This document shows, in pieces, positions 10,137-19,975 of a stretch of 64,000 nt of DNA. The notes below the pieces were generated by a model, which worked only from the letters and a program-made list of their open reading frames with translations, searched no databases and was not told where the DNA came from. The stretch is from NCBI RefSeq assembly GCF_000002075.1, contig NW_004797832.1, positions 112,477-176,476 on the forward strand, in the 5' to 3' direction. A program made the translations under genes and the position numbers. Positions within the stretch are counted from its first letter, which is position 1; each line of letters begins with the position of its first letter. Source of the DNA: Aplysia californica (Eukaryota > Mollusca > Gastropoda > Aplysiida > Aplysiidae).

Positions 10137-11607
10137 CCTGTATATTGGCATCACAACATACAGTTTACCGCAAACAGAAATTCTGTTGCAATTAGTCACG
10201 GGTCAAGGTGATTTGTGTGGTAGGGACAGTAGCCTATTATAAAAGATATAGAAGACTTGAAAAGGTAACACTGCATAGAGGGCTCGCGCTGAACAATGTG
10301 GTGCAAGTTTACGACATACTTAACCCCCAGTGACACCTAGTTTACCCATTGGGCCTTTGTCAGGTGCGACAATACAACCTAATCCAGCTCATAGACGATA
10401 TGTTATTTTTGGAGTTATGTATATATTATGCATGTTTTTTAATATTCATAGGCAGGTTGGACATTTTTTTCATTTCTGTACTACGAGCAAGTCATCAACA
10501 ATATACAAGCATTGTATCAAACCAACTTAATCAATTCCAATATTAAACCACCTTTAAGGCAATTTTTTTTACCAGATGAAAATTTGGAGTTGAAACGGTT
10601 TCGTCCCCAGCATCCAGAAGATTTCAACGTAGAACAAAGAGAAGGAAGACTGAAGTGCGTTTGACTGGTTCTCAAAATGCTCGCCGTGAAAAACCATCAC
10701 TGTTTTGCTATTTGAGGGTAAAGAAGTGGAAACAACATAAGTGCTACCCAAATTTTGATCCTCCCTGCGCCACTGCCCCTTTCATAGACAGGTTTGACAG
10801 TTTCTTCGATGCAGGAAGATGACAGGAGCAAGTCATCTGAAATATATACTAGCATTGTATCTAACCAACTTCGTGTCCCATTCCCTTCTCGAAAGTTGAA
10901 GCAACTTAAAACATGGCAATGAAACAAAAAAAAGTAACCCCCCCCCCCCAAACAAACAAACCCCCAAAAAAAAACCACATACAAAACCCTACCTGGCATT
11001 AATGGTTGGATACAAAATTTAATAATTCAGGCCCTTTTGATTCTGGAAAATTTTATACTCTGCAACATGCTGAATCAGAACTGTCTTGAAAACTTTTGTT
11101 TTTGTAAAGTGTTCTACGGCGCTCGCAACTGCATAGGTCATATGAGCGCGCATCTTAAAAACTGCCTTAATGGTTTGATACAAAATTTAATAATTCAGGC
11201 CCTTTTGATTCTGGTAAATTTTATACTCTGCTGAATCAGAACTGTCTGGAAAACCTTTTTGCAACCATCAGAGCAAAAGGTAATCACAGAGGTAATCCCC
11301 ACACACAAGATTTTTGCACACCTGTTTTTGGCCTAATAATGGTAGATCTAAATAAAGTCCTTTAACATGTCCTGGTATGAACTGTAAAGATAATATCAAC
11401 CACTTCCTTTCAGATTTGCTTCCAGAAGGTAGCTAGGCCTAGGTACCTAAATAAGAATAGGCCTATTTTCTTCTCCATCCCACAGTACCTGCTCTTCAAC
11501 TTCACATATAGGCTACTGCCCCTAGCACAAAAATCACCTTGACCCGTTACTAATTGCAACAGAATTTCTGTTTGCGATAAACTGTATATATTGTGGTGCC
11601 AAGATAC
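10137..11607. mobile_element. Fold-back unit with about 100-bp inverted ends
   Basis: 10137-10236 matches the reverse complement of about 11508-11607; the core GCAAACAGAAATTCTGTTGC is identical in both arms, and flanking sequence agrees with scattered mismatches. Inside are two direct repeats: about 95 bp at 11005-11100 and 11168-11262 (both with ATACAAAATTTAATAATTCA), and about 45 bp at 10486-10530 and 10828-10872 (GAGCAAGTCATC). This fits a non-autonomous DNA transposon or fold-back element, but no target-site duplication could be fixed and no transposase is readable. Confidence 0.55.
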
Positions 11608-11723
11608 ACTGTACAAAATTATACTAAAATTATGAGGCATTATGGTGTTATTAGGCCTTCAATGACGTCACATATAACATAACATATATAGGATAAGTAA
11701 TACTTAACAGTAACAGTAACATC

Positions 11724-11741
11724 CCCCCCCCCCCCCCCCCC
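11724..11741. repeat. Poly-C run
   Basis: Homopolymer of about 18 C, a likely weak spot for assembly. Confidence 0.9.
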
Positions 11742-11929
11742 GTCGTATTGCATCTCATATTAAAGCATTAGATCTTGTCTTTTTTATTTTAATTACAAAA
11801 CTACGTTTGTGATTGTTTATGACCAGAGCGAGCTATTTGCGGATATCGTAAAGTTACATTAAGTTTGACGCTCAGTTATTAAGACAAAATATAATTAGAA
11901 AGACACTCTTTTCAGTTTTGGACCAATGA

Positions 11930-12050
11930 CTATAGATCGACATGATGTCGGATGCCATGGACAGCTGCTTAAGAAAAGAACAGGCAGGATTCCGCAAAGA
12001 AAGAAGATGCACAGAGAGATATTTGCCCTCCGCAAACATAATAGAAATAA
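11930..12050 (+). pseudogene. LINE RT scrap (QAGFR box)
   Basis: Plus strand reads DSCLRKEQAGFRKERRCTE, the RT finger motif of RTE-type LINEs (compare NQAGFRKKTDR at 15562 and EEQAGFRVGRST at 957). It then loses frame at the AATATTTGCC-like stretch. It joins the hAT fossil abruptly at about 12050, replacing the end of that transposase. Confidence 0.65.
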
Positions 12051-13010
12051 GGGTAGAAAATCCGCTTTTGCAAAGGTAAGCCAAGGCAAGTGAGACAAAG
12101 TGCTGTTTTGCTGACCTGAGGGTATAATTCCTGGAGTGAACACCAAAACTGAGCAAGAGATTTCTCAAGAAAAGTGTCGCGTACTGACGAATCATGTCTC
12201 CATTCCAAAAACTCGCCTTGAATGTCATCTGCAAGGACAGTGATGTCTAGTCCAAGAGTGAAACGGATTTCTCACAAGAGCTTCTTCACCACAGTCAAGG
12301 TCAAGAAAATAGTTCTTGAACTCATCTTCAAGGGGTTTCAAATGTGCAACAATGTCAACTGTCAGTCAGCAGACAAGCTGTGAAAGATTGGTAAACATAG
12401 CAATGTTTCCTTTTGTAATTTTCCGGTGCCAATTCAGAACTTTTGAGAGAAAGCCACTCAGAATGCCTTTAAACTGTAGAAAGTGTGTCTGCTGACCTTG
12501 AAGTTTTGAGATGAGTTTGTTGAGATAGTCAAACATATCAGACATGTAGCCAAGTCTTTGGGTCCACAAATCAATTGAGAAGTGCCTGCTGACCTCACCT
12601 TTTCCTTGCACTTCCAAGACGAACTTGATCTCCCCTCTCAGCTCGAAGACGCGACATACAACGTTTCCTTTCGATAACCATCGAAACTGAGTGTAGAAAA
12701 GTCAAGACCCTTGTTTTCCAAAAAGGAGGCTAACTTGTTCATGACATCATCAGCTGTTCTTGTGGTGTCCAGTGGGGTGCAAAAAAAAAAGCATCTTTCA
12801 CATCTTTTCCCAACACGTGTCTCACAAAGACCAGTAACTGTGAGCACGATGTCACATCAACTGATTCGTCAAGCTGGAACGAGAACATGGGAAAGGCTTT
12901 GGTCTCCTCTACAAACTGTTACTTAATGTTTGAAGACTTGCATGAAATACGCCTCTTGACAGTATCATTTGAAAGGGGAACTTGCAGCAATTTCTGACCT
13001 AACATCAGCA
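12051..13010 (-). mobile_element. hAT transposase fossil, ZBED5-type (copy 1)
   Basis: Read on the minus strand from about 12850 downward: a segment like FVRHVLGK...AFFFCTPLDTTRTADDVMNK (first catalytic region neighbourhood), then EVQGKGEVSRHFSIDLWTQR and LGYMSDMFDYLNKLISKLQG, then FLKSGFST-like AYLCKSGFSTLISI, the start of the hATC dimerisation domain. This order and wording match ZBED5/SCAND3-like hAT transposases, which cut and paste DNA with 8-bp target duplications. The frame is broken many times, and the C-terminus is cut off by the RT scrap at 11930-12050. A second, longer copy lies at 26880-28420. Confidence 0.75.
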
Positions 13011-13059
13011 ATAACCTGACCTAACATCAGCTGTTCCATCTTTATCAAGATATATAAGT

Positions 13060-13160
13060 GTTTCTCTCCCCCTCTCTTACTCTCTCCCTCTCTCCCTCTC
13101 CCTCCCTCTTTCTCTCCAACCCTCTCTCTCTCTCACCCTCTCATCCTCTCTCTCCAAGTG
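13060..13160. repeat. CT-rich low-complexity DNA
   Basis: Polypyrimidine tract adjoining the hAT copy. A similar tract follows hAT copy 2 at 28440, so it was probably part of the ancestral element or its flank. Confidence 0.85.
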
Positions 13161-13251
13161 AAGCATCAGACGTGCCATCTTTATCGTGCAAAGATTTATA
13201 AGTGTTTCTCTAATTGTGCGTAGAAAGAATGATATACTTGATAAAAAAGTT

Positions 13252-13330
13252 TTGCTCACTCAGGAATCAAACTCAGGTCTTCTACGTGAGATAGGGGAGT
13301 GCCTAACCGCTACACCATATACACAAGCTG
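13252..13330 (-). other. tRNA-like patch, possible SINE head
   Basis: Minus strand reads TGGTGTAGCGGTTAGGCACT and, about 30 bases on, GAGTTTGATTCCTGAGTGAG. These resemble polymerase III A and B boxes in correct order and spacing, closest to Asp/Glu-type tRNAs. Pairing of the arms is poor, so this is a degenerate tRNA-derived SINE head or tRNA pseudogene, not a working tRNA. Confidence 0.45.
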
Positions 13331-13559
13331 TAGGTACTTGTTTATACTGGAACCTCCCAAAAACAACAGAAACCTCCCTAAACCACCCGAAACCACTCAA
13401 AACTTCCCAAAACCACCAGAAGCCTCAACATTTGTATGATATGATGTCATATGCTATGCTGTCTATCGCTCTTTGGATAAAATATTGTTCTGTAATTCAA
13501 TATTGTCGTATTTGAATACTTCTTGATCCTGAATAAATTATCTAAGCCAAAAACCCCCA

Positions 13560-14460
13560 ATACAATAGCATTATAAGAGACAACATTTCACTTCGTTTGA
13601 TCAAATAGTGGTCAGATGCGACGTCTGCTCCTCGTAAAACCCGGACGTCCTCCAGTGAGCGTCTTAACTTTCGAGAGATGCAAAAATTATCAATCTGGTT
13701 GTCCGTTGTTCCATCCGCCCGGGGAGACCCAAGTGGCCTTATGAATTCTTTTATGTGGGAAGATAACCAAGGTTATTGAATGCACAGAAGTTTTTGAAAC
13801 TTTCTAAATTGTCATTTGCCTCTCTAATCCATATCTGCCCATGATTTCCTCTCAGTTACTGTTGTCCGAACCTACCTTTGCATTTAGGTCACCCATGACA
13901 ATGTTGATGTCTTTACCTGGAAGTTTGTCGAGCACACTCAGCAGGCGGTTGAAGAAGTCATCTTTATTCTCCACTTCTGCCTCATTGGTTGGGGCATACA
14001 CTTGTATGATGTTTATGACCTTTTTCCTACCATCTCTTTCCTTGAGTTCTTTTTTAGTTCCAAATGAGGCCATGATGATCCTTGGACCGTGCACTTCCCA
14101 GCCCATGGGTGTCTTTTGCGCTGTTTTGAATATGATGATCCCTACTCCTTCCCTGTGTGGTCATCACTGTCATTTCCTGAATAAATGAAAAGCTCCTCCT
14201 CTTTCAAAATCTTCTGCCTAGACTGATACAAGTGGATCTCGCTGATTCCCAGTATGCGTAGGTGGTATCGGTGCATCTCTTGGGGGACCTGTGCAGTTTT
14301 TTCAGCCTCACAGAATATCCTAATGTTCCACGATCCAATCCGGACAGACTTGGACTTGGATGGTGGAAGCTTTTGCCCAGCAGCTTCCTTTCGGCTTTCA
14401 CTGCCTCGCATCCTAAACTCTCCATTTGGAGAACATCTACGACCAGTCAAGCAGAGATAA
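13560..14460 (-). pseudogene. RTE-like LINE endonuclease, inverted 5' part
   Basis: Minus-strand EEP/AP-endonuclease of an RTE-type LINE, which makes the target nick. N-terminal part: SVRIGSWNIRIFCEAEKTAQ near 14340 (GSWNIR box), LRILGISEIHLYQSRQKIL near 14240 and FIYSGNDSDDHTGKE. Middle: MGWEVHGPRIIMASF at 14106, INIIQVYAPTNEAEVENKDD near 14010 and DINIVMGDLNAKVGSDNSN near 13860. C-terminal part is eroded (HKRIHKATWVSP near 13740). About four frame breaks. It points away from the RT at 14745-16065, as if the 5' half of one element had been inverted. Confidence 0.82.
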
Positions 14461-14556
14461 TGGTTTTTGCTTGTATGTGTTTCTGTAAGAGGTTCTTTTT
14501 ACGAGAGAGGTTGTTAGCCCCGACCTGGAGGGATGATGACTCTGCTTCGGGAGTCA

Positions 14557-14751
14557 CTACCTGGTTTTGCCATTTAATTGCCTCCAACGACACGCTAGCA
14601 CCACGTCTGTCCTATTCTTCTCAATGACAGTGGGCTTGCTGAACCAACCCGAAAGAGTCTTTGTTGTCTGATCCGCAAGTGTCCACTGGAAGTCGCCAAA
14701 AGTATGAAGTGAGCCTTCTGACAGACCCCCAGTAAAGAAGAATGAATTCAA
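14557..14751 (-). pseudogene. RTE-like LINE linker fragment, inverted
   Basis: Minus strand reads ADQTTKTLSGWFSKPTVIEK. The same sequence in plus orientation is at 15100-15150 (QTTKTFRLVQQAH frame), so about 70 bp of the linker is present twice in opposite directions around the join between the inverted endonuclease and the RT. Confidence 0.7.
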
Positions 14752-16065
14752 GTTGGAACTGAAGAACAGATCTCAAGCCCTTCAAGAACCTGGATGACTG
14801 TGAAGTAAACGAACACTGGGACCAGATAAAAGAGGCAGTGAATGCAACTAGCCAGAGCATCCTAGGACCAAAAGTCAACCCAAGGAATGAATGGATTTCA
14901 CAGGACTCTCTAGACAAAATCAGAAGAAGAGAGCTGAAGGCCCAAGTCAGTAAGAGCGGTACCGGAACTGAGAAACTCGTTGCACAACAAGAGTACACAG
15001 AAGTAAACCTGGAGATTTCCATTAAGAAGGTCAAGAATACCTACCTGAATGGCCGAAAAGGCAGAGAAAACAACAACAGACGGACACTTGCGGATTGTAC
15101 ATCAGACAACAAAGACTTTCAGGTTGGTTCAGCAAGCCCACTCTACCAGTGAAAGACAAAGCGGGAAAGACTATGTTCAACCCGATGGAGAGAACACTTT
15201 GACCACCTCCAGAAAAAAACCCAGAAATTCTTCCAGCAAGAAATGACCTCCCAATCGCTACGGAACCACCTTCGAGAGAGGAAATTGCTGAAGCTATAAC
15301 AGCACTGAGGTTCCACAAGGCAGCTTGTCCCCACCGTATACCACCGGTAACCCTTAAAGGCATGTAAAGATACATCAGTGGGAATTCTCTATGCTCTATT
15401 CGAAAAGGTTTGGCAAGAGGAGGAAATACCATCAGCCTGGAAGGAAGGCCAAATCAAGCTGCCAAAGAAAGGCAATTGTAACAACTACAGAGGCATAACA
15501 CTCCTGCCCTTTAACAGGATACTCCTGATCAGAATCAAGCTGGCAACAGATGAGAAGCTCCGAGGAAACCAGGCAGGATTCCGAAAAAAAACCGATCGTG
15601 TGCGGACCAGATCGCTACCCTGCGCATCATTGTTGAGCAATCGCTTGAATGGAATTCACCACTCGTGGTCAACTTCATTGATTATGAAAAGGAATTTGAC
15701 AGCGTGGACAGGGAAACTCTGTGGAAACTCATGCGGCATTATGGAATACCTGACAAAATTGTCAAGCTTGTGAAGACCCCCTATGATGGAACAAAGTGCC
15801 TAGTCTTCCACGAAGGACAACTCTCAGAACCATTCCAGGTACAGAGAGGAGGATGCTTGCTCTCACCTTTTCTCTTCATACTGGCTTGAATCCAGTATGG
15901 CTGGATCATGAAGGAAGCCACCAGAGGCAAACGCGATGGAATTACAGTGGATCCCTTGGCAGCAGCTAGACTACTTGGACTTCGCCGATGACCTTGCACT
16001 GCTCTCACATACACATGTTCAGACACGAGAAAAAACTCAACAGCCTATCAAAGAGAAGTGTTGTG
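14745..16065 (+). mobile_element. RTE-like LINE linker and reverse transcriptase
   Basis: Linker with ATSQSILGPKVNPRNEWIS near 14842 and YTEVNLEISIKKVKNTYLNG near 14995. The RT then reads: ILYALFEKVWQEEEIPSAWK at 15384, LPKKGNCNNYRGITLLP at 15459, NQAGFRKKTDR at 15566, VNFIDYEKEFDSVDRETLWK at 15668, QRGGCLLSPFLFILA at 15844 (usual form TGVRQGCLLSPFLF) and LDFADDLALLSHTH at 15976, which keeps the catalytic ADD. Homology ends at about 16060, short of the C-terminal domain. About six frame breaks. Same clade as the copy at 92-2287 but a different family. Confidence 0.82.
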
Positions 16066-16225
16066 TAAGCTTAAGGCTTTCAAGCTGTTGCAAGAGTGAG
16101 AGCATTGGCAACTATTTTTGGACAACAGTGTTGGCCTACGTCGAAAGTAGTGAGGCTAGGAAAAGTGTCAAGCCCTGCTGTGACAGTCGCACAATCCCAT
16201 GCCCTAAGTGTGCATCACCAGATTA

Positions 16226-16449
16226 GTACATAGCTTAATATGCGCACTGTCTTTGATTTTGTTGATTACGACTTTACTGTGAGTGACAACATTGTGAGTC
16301 CAGTGATGACTGACAATGATCCGGACCCAGATGAATTGCTACGTGAAATCCGCTGTTCGTGTAAGAGCAGCACTCCACTTTGCAAATCCTGTACTTGCTG
16401 CAAGTACAACATCCCTTGCAGTATACATTGTCATTGTAGAGGACAGTAA
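16226..16449 (+). CDS. Cysteine-rich ORF, CXC/tesmin-like pattern
   Basis: Open frame MRTVFDFVDYDFTVSDNIVS... followed by LLREIRCSCKSSTPLCKSCT and CCKYNIPCSIHCHCRGQ. The last half has ten cysteines in 34 residues, in a pattern like the C-x-C-x(4)-C...C-x-C repeats of CXC/tesmin-type DNA-binding domains, a pattern I also associate with uncharacterised proteins carried by animal repeats. The reading is uncertain. It lies between two dead retroelements and is probably part of another element. The start is the first ATG of the frame; upstream frames carry a related CPKCASPD end but are closed by stops. Confidence 0.35.
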
Positions 16450-16765
16450 CAAAATGCTTCAGAAACGGACGCAATTTAAATTGGGCCTAGGGAAGGAACC
16501 GCCGAGCTCAGTATCTTCTAGTTTACACACTGAGTGTGCCTGGCCCAGGACGCGGATGGGGTGGAAGGGGACTGGCTCTCTACAAACCAACGCAAACAGA
16601 CTTATTCCTAAGTTCCCGAACTAGGCCGTATGATTATGTATTTTTGGCCTGTGGCGTGAAAAAAGTTTTCAAAGATTATTTTTAACTCGAAATGTGTAAA
16701 AAAATAAATTTAAAAAAAACGGCTAAAAAGGGTATCAATAGAAGAACAGTTTTTTTCTTTCTTTT

Positions 16766-17275
16766 ACAATAAATTCTCCCGATAAAATGTAGTTCCACCG
16801 AGAAATGCTCGGATCCACTCGGATTGAGCCTGTAGACAAGATGGACTCTCTGCCGAAAACCTTGCAAAAAAGGTTCAGCACAACAATTAAATGAGGATAA
16901 GGTGAAAGAAAAGGTAAGTAAGTACAAAAGGTCAGGAAATTGTGAAGCACACCTGGTACAAGAAACAAATCCAGAGATTTGGAATCTGTTGCAAGGCAGG
17001 GGAAAAGATACCATCATGTGCACTACTATCCAGAGAACAATGGCGTGGTTTCCCATGGTTATTATTTTTGACCTTTTTGTCAAGGATGGCGAAAACAAAA
17101 AGCCCCTTGTCCAAAAGCTATTGGACTTTATCACCATCCTGGGGCACTCCCAGCAGAAAGTCTCCAGTCACAGAAAGAAAGCACAAAGGGACGCCTTACC
17201 AATTAACATGAAGAGTTTCTGTGACGTACGAATTGACAGAGGTGTACTGCAACCGTCTTTGACGGGGACAACTTG
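16766..17275 (+). mobile_element. Retroelement ORF1 (gag-like) fossil, DIRS/LTR-kin suspected
   Basis: The sequence shares a block with 37246-37790 and 49349-49893 (starts AATAAATTCTCCCGATAAAA). It has a frame containing KVSKYKRSGNCEAHL, NPEIWNLLQGRGK and GHSQQKVSSHRKKAQRDALP, wording I associate with ORF1 of tyrosine-recombinase (DIRS-like) retroelements in invertebrates. It is a broken fragment; no enzyme domain or terminal repeats were found beside it. Old, since it differs clearly from the 37-kb copy. Confidence 0.45.
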
Positions 17276-17299
17276 AAAGCGTCAAGTTTGTGTAGCTAC

Positions 17300-18300
17300 G
17301 TGTGCAGCTGCCTTTCCACAGATCTTTGTTGAGGATTTAGGGAACGCAGCACATTAGGTGCTGTTTATGCTATTTTGGAGGGTCTTAACGATGGAATCTA
17401 TTTTAATTTTGAATAGGAGAGAAGAGAGGATGCTTCCCTGGGGAACACCTTCCTCTTGTTGGTGAGGATCTGAAAGGGAGGATCCGACACGAACCTGGAA
17501 GGTATGGTTCTTTAGAAAATTGTGCATAAAGGCGGACCAGGTGATCCAGAGTGGATCATGTTTTCCTGAATCCGCAGTGGAGACCGCTCAGTTAGCCCGT
17601 TGTCTCCAGGGACGACATGAGTCTATAAGTCTGCATAGACCGCTCGTTAGTGCTATTGTTCTATAATTGGACGGGTGTTTGTGGTTTTTGTTAGGTTTGG
17701 GTATTGGAATGACAGCGGCAAGACGCCAAGAAGCGAGTGCGACCGCGACATGTCATTGTATTTGTACTTAGAGGAGTGTAAGCGTTTCGTGGGTAAATGT
17801 CTAATGATCTGGTTGTGGATGTCATCCGGACCCGGGGTTGTATTTTGCCCAGATCCGGAATGCACGATGTCACTTCGTCTAATGTGAAGTCTGCGTTGGC
17901 AAAGTTTCAGTGTGGTTTGAGTGAACGTCCAGGTGTTCTCTGTTGGTTTTGATGTTTTGGAAGATGACATTTTACTTTACTTTGGATGAGTTTTGGAGCT
18001 ATTGTGTTTGCGCTGTCTACCTGTGTTTCAGCAGCCTGTGGTTCCATCCGGCCTCTGAACATTCCAGCTAGTGTCTTTGCGTCTACCCAGTTTTTTGTTT
18101 TAGCGAATTTGAAAACTTCGTTGAGTGATGTCTGTTGATTTTGAAAATGTGTTTTTGAAGCATTGACTTTTGCTCTCCCTGGGGCATTTACGAGCTACAG
18201 CTCGAGCTTTTAAATAATTAATTTGGTTTTCTGTGGTGGTGTTGTCGACGGATGAAGTGCCAAAAGTTGATCTGTTTATGTAAGTGACAAATCTTTTCTT
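17300..18300 (-). mobile_element. Jockey/I-type LINE, linker and RT fragment
   Basis: Minus strand, from the 5' side: linker with LKARAVARKCPRESKSQ near 18195, then RT: NTTPGPDDIHNQIIRHLPT near 17845 (usual APGPDDIHN.M..HLP), LSFQYPNLTKTTNTRPI-like remains of IPIPKPGKDP...NYRPI near 17690, LHCGFRKT near 17590, STLDHLVRLYAQF near 17540, and VPQGSILS with a following LLF near 17430. The YADD box is not found; homology fades near 17300. Many frame breaks. No RNase H in cis. Confidence 0.75.
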
Positions 18301-18429
18301 TTTCTTTTCTAGTCTTTGACCCCCCTCCCCCCCACCACGGGGGGCTACGGACACTAAAATCCCCTAGCAAAGTAAAGGGTTTTGGGGGCTGGAGCTTTAA
18401 ATCATTTAGTTGAGTTACTTTGAGGGGGT

Positions 18430-18860
18430 ACTACATTTTTTAAAACAGGATTTGGAGGACCAGGGAACGAACAGAGCTGAGGATTATCAACTCAAATGTG
18501 AAGTCAGTCCTGTTGTATGGATGTGAGACATGAAACGCATCTCAGACGTGCATAAAGAGGATCCAGATTTTCTTGAACAAGTGTCTGAGGAAGCTACTGG
18601 GGATCAGATGGACAGACAGGATCACCAACTTGGAAGTATTAAAAAGAACGAGACAAAGCCCAGTCAGAGATGAGGTGGGAAGAAGGCGTTGGCGATGGAT
18701 TGGACACACTTTCAGCAGCTGCATAACAAGGAAAGTGTTAGATTGGAAAATACGGGGTAAAAGATCAAGGGGAAGACCAGTATGAATGGAGGCTGTGGTA
18801 TTAAAGCTATCCAAAACTGACAATTGTTGGGGTATCGCAGGAAGACTAAGGTGAACTTGC
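18430..18860 (+). pseudogene. LINE C-terminal region
   Basis: Plus-strand remnant of the region after the RT in a LINE polyprotein: VKSVLLYGCET near 18503, CIKRIQIFLNKCLRKLLGIR near 18550, TDRITNLEVLKRTRQSP near 18613, RRRWRWIGHTFSS near 18686 and RGKRSRGRPV near 18754. The order (LLYGCET, CLR+, RRRWRWIGH, GKR.RGRP) is the usual one for this cysteine/tryptophan-containing tail. RT is absent, so a 5'-truncated copy. One in-frame stop sits after GCET and one after RPV. Confidence 0.75.
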
Positions 18861-19975
18861 CTGCATTGCCTATTCTACAGTTGCAATCCATGCATGAATA
18901 ATGATGGCTTGACATGACTGAGCATAACGTGAAAAAAATGAATTCAGATGTCCCTTCAGAAGTGACGCCTGAATAGCCCACAAATCTGTTAGCCGCTTGG
19001 AGTATCTGTTGTGACCATAACATGTGATAAACCTTTTGATCCAGAGAGACGGACATCTCTAGTTGACACCTTAAACTTTTTCATGTCTGTGTCAGCCTGC
19101 TCATACACTGCTTCGCTAGTTCCTTTTTTTCAGCACTCTCCTAAGCTGCATGGTAGCCACCAATACGAGTTCTTGGGATGCATTAGAAACATTTAGGTTG
19201 TCCTTTACATTGAAAGATTTCTGCTGCTTCCTGTGCTGATGAATCTGTCATGGACAAGAGCTTCTCTAAAAACACAACACAAAAAACCCAACACCATCTC
19301 CCGTTATGTTTCCCTAGGAAAACTTGGTATACTGTTCAGGCTGCAACCACGAAAGTCAGCCAACCCAGTTCCTCTAAAGAGTTTGAAAGAAGCGTATTAG
19401 TACGCCATTTTAGAAAATGAAATGCCCCTCCCCCACAAAAAAAAAAAAATAAATAAATAAAATTAGAACGATATCCTTAAATAGAGTATGGTTTTCCTCT
19501 TTGATTTTGACAAGGATTTTGTATGCTAGGCTTGTCGTTAACCATAAAGGCAAAAAGTATGGATTTTCTGGCACTGACCACGAAAATGTGTTTATGACAT
19601 ACTGCAGAACAGACTTGATGTTGCATGATTATATAATTAACTTTTCTTGAGAGGAGCCTGAGAGCCTGCTTGAGCCCCGCCGTTTGATGGAACTTGTTGT
19701 TCGTTTGAGGGGGATCTGTTGTCACCATTGTCAACACGCGATAAGACCTGTACTGCGCTCTGGAGTCCGTGGCACTCCGGAACTTCCGGATGGACTGCTG
19801 GTTCACTGTTACTTCCAATTGGACATTTAGATCGTTTAATCTTCAACTTTGCAGTGATTTCGTTTTTCAATATTACTAGTAGGGGACCTTGGTAGTCATA
19901 ATTATTTTCACTGGCTTCTTAAAACTGTAGGTACATTTTGTATCATGAGCCCAAGTCACATCACCCCCAGAGCCA
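18861..19975. other. No recognised gene
   Basis: Mixed unique-looking DNA with an A-rich patch at 19437-19462. The longest frames (113 and 77 codons, minus, 19477-19870) show no family motif. Confidence 0.55.

Noticed and set aside
13252-13330. Functional tRNA gene
   Set aside because: A and B boxes are recognisable but the stems do not pair and there is no proper acceptor arm.
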